Source of the DNA: Bacillota bacterium
Lineage (GTDB): Bacteria; Bacillota; Bacilli; Alicyclobacillales; SLC66
NCBI GenBank assembly: GCA_021797415.1
Contig: JAJZZT010000493.1
Coordinates: 1-5,367 of the forward strand
Direction: 5' to 3'
Length of the DNA: 5,367 bases
Shown here: positions 5,170 through 5,367 of the stretch, piece after piece
Numbering within the stretch: position 1 is the first letter of the stretch
Layout: each line of letters opens with the position of its first letter
Notes under the pieces: generated by a model
The model's input: only the letters and a program-made list of their open reading frames with translations
Told to the model about the DNA's origin: nothing
The model's database searches: none
Position numbers and translations under genes: made by a program

Positions 5170-5367
5170 TCATACGCCGACCTTGCCGCGCACCGCCTCG
5201 CGCGCAGCGTCCAGCGCCTCCTTGAGCCTGCCCGCTTCCTTCCCGCCGGCCTGCGCGATGTCCGCTTTGCCGCCGCCTGATCCACCCGCTCTGACCGCCG
5301 CTTCGCGAACCAGCCTGCCGGCATGCAGACCCCGCGCCTGCCACCCTTTGGACACAGCCGCCACAAG
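5170..5367 (-). CDS. alaS: Alanine--tRNA ligase, C-terminal end, cut by the window edge
   Basis: AlaRS charges tRNA-Ala with alanine in the cytoplasm. Only the last 65 codons and the TGA stop are inside the window; the 5' part with the aminoacylation and editing domains lies beyond 5367. The visible part is the end of the C-Ala (DHHA1-type) domain. It contains HAGRLVREAA and the glycine-rich GGSGGGKADIAQAGGK block that closes nearly all bacterial AlaRS proteins (commonly GGGGGG-R-P-D-x-AQAGGK), followed by a helical end LKEALDAAREAVRGKVGV. The frame is open to the window edge, so apparent starts inside it are not real starts. It precedes ireB, as in other Firmicutes. Any alaS promoter or T-box leader would be outside the window. 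Confidence 0.95.
   Translation of the reverse strand, partial: LVAAVSKGWQARGLHAGRLVREAAVRAGGSGGGKADIAQAGGKEAGRLKEALDAAREAVRGKVGV

Overview
The window is a compact, minus-strand run of housekeeping and sporulation genes. It comes from a GC-rich, endospore-forming member of the Firmicutes (Bacilli). The sporulation sigma factor SigK, the ReoM/IreB-RuvX-DUF1292-MltG gene order and the YqeG-YqeH-AroE gene order all point there. High GC, arginine- and alanine-rich proteins and frequent GTG starts suggest something like the Alicyclobacillaceae rather than a typical low-GC Bacillus; that placement is inference. I see no tRNA or rRNA genes, insertion sequences, phage genes, CRISPR arrays or broken genes.

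Layout in the direction of transcription, from high to low coordinates. The 3' end of alaS (5367-5170) is followed by a 159-base intergenic region. Next comes a tightly coupled set: reoM/ireB (5010-4750), ruvX/yrrK (4753-4337), a DUF1292 gene, yrzB (4340-4056), and mltG (4040-2925). A 69-base gap carries a strong match to a mother-cell SigE promoter and leads into sigK (2855-2151). After 21 bases come yqeG (2129-1590), yqeH (1593-229) and the 5' end of aroE (229-1, cut by the window edge).

Four gene junctions overlap by 1-4 bases and no convincing terminator separates the genes. Much of the block could therefore be read as one transcript, with sigK having its own sporulation promoter. In Bacillus subtilis the alaS-yrzL-yrrK-yrzB-yrrL cluster and the yqeG-yqeH-aroE cluster are separate, and sigK is split by the skin element. 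Here an intact sigK sits at the junction of the two clusters.

Functional themes are translation (AlaRS, and YqeH in 30S biogenesis), 16S rRNA maturation (RuvX/YqgF), cell-wall control (ReoM acting on peptidoglycan precursor supply, MltG trimming glycan strands), late mother-cell sporulation (SigK) and the shikimate pathway (AroE). I found no sign of an undescribed multi-gene system. The points worth a second look are the sigK promoter with possible SpoIIID boxes, the location of sigK, a basic low-complexity tail and an extra cysteine pair in YqeH, and an AT-rich palindrome downstream of alaS.
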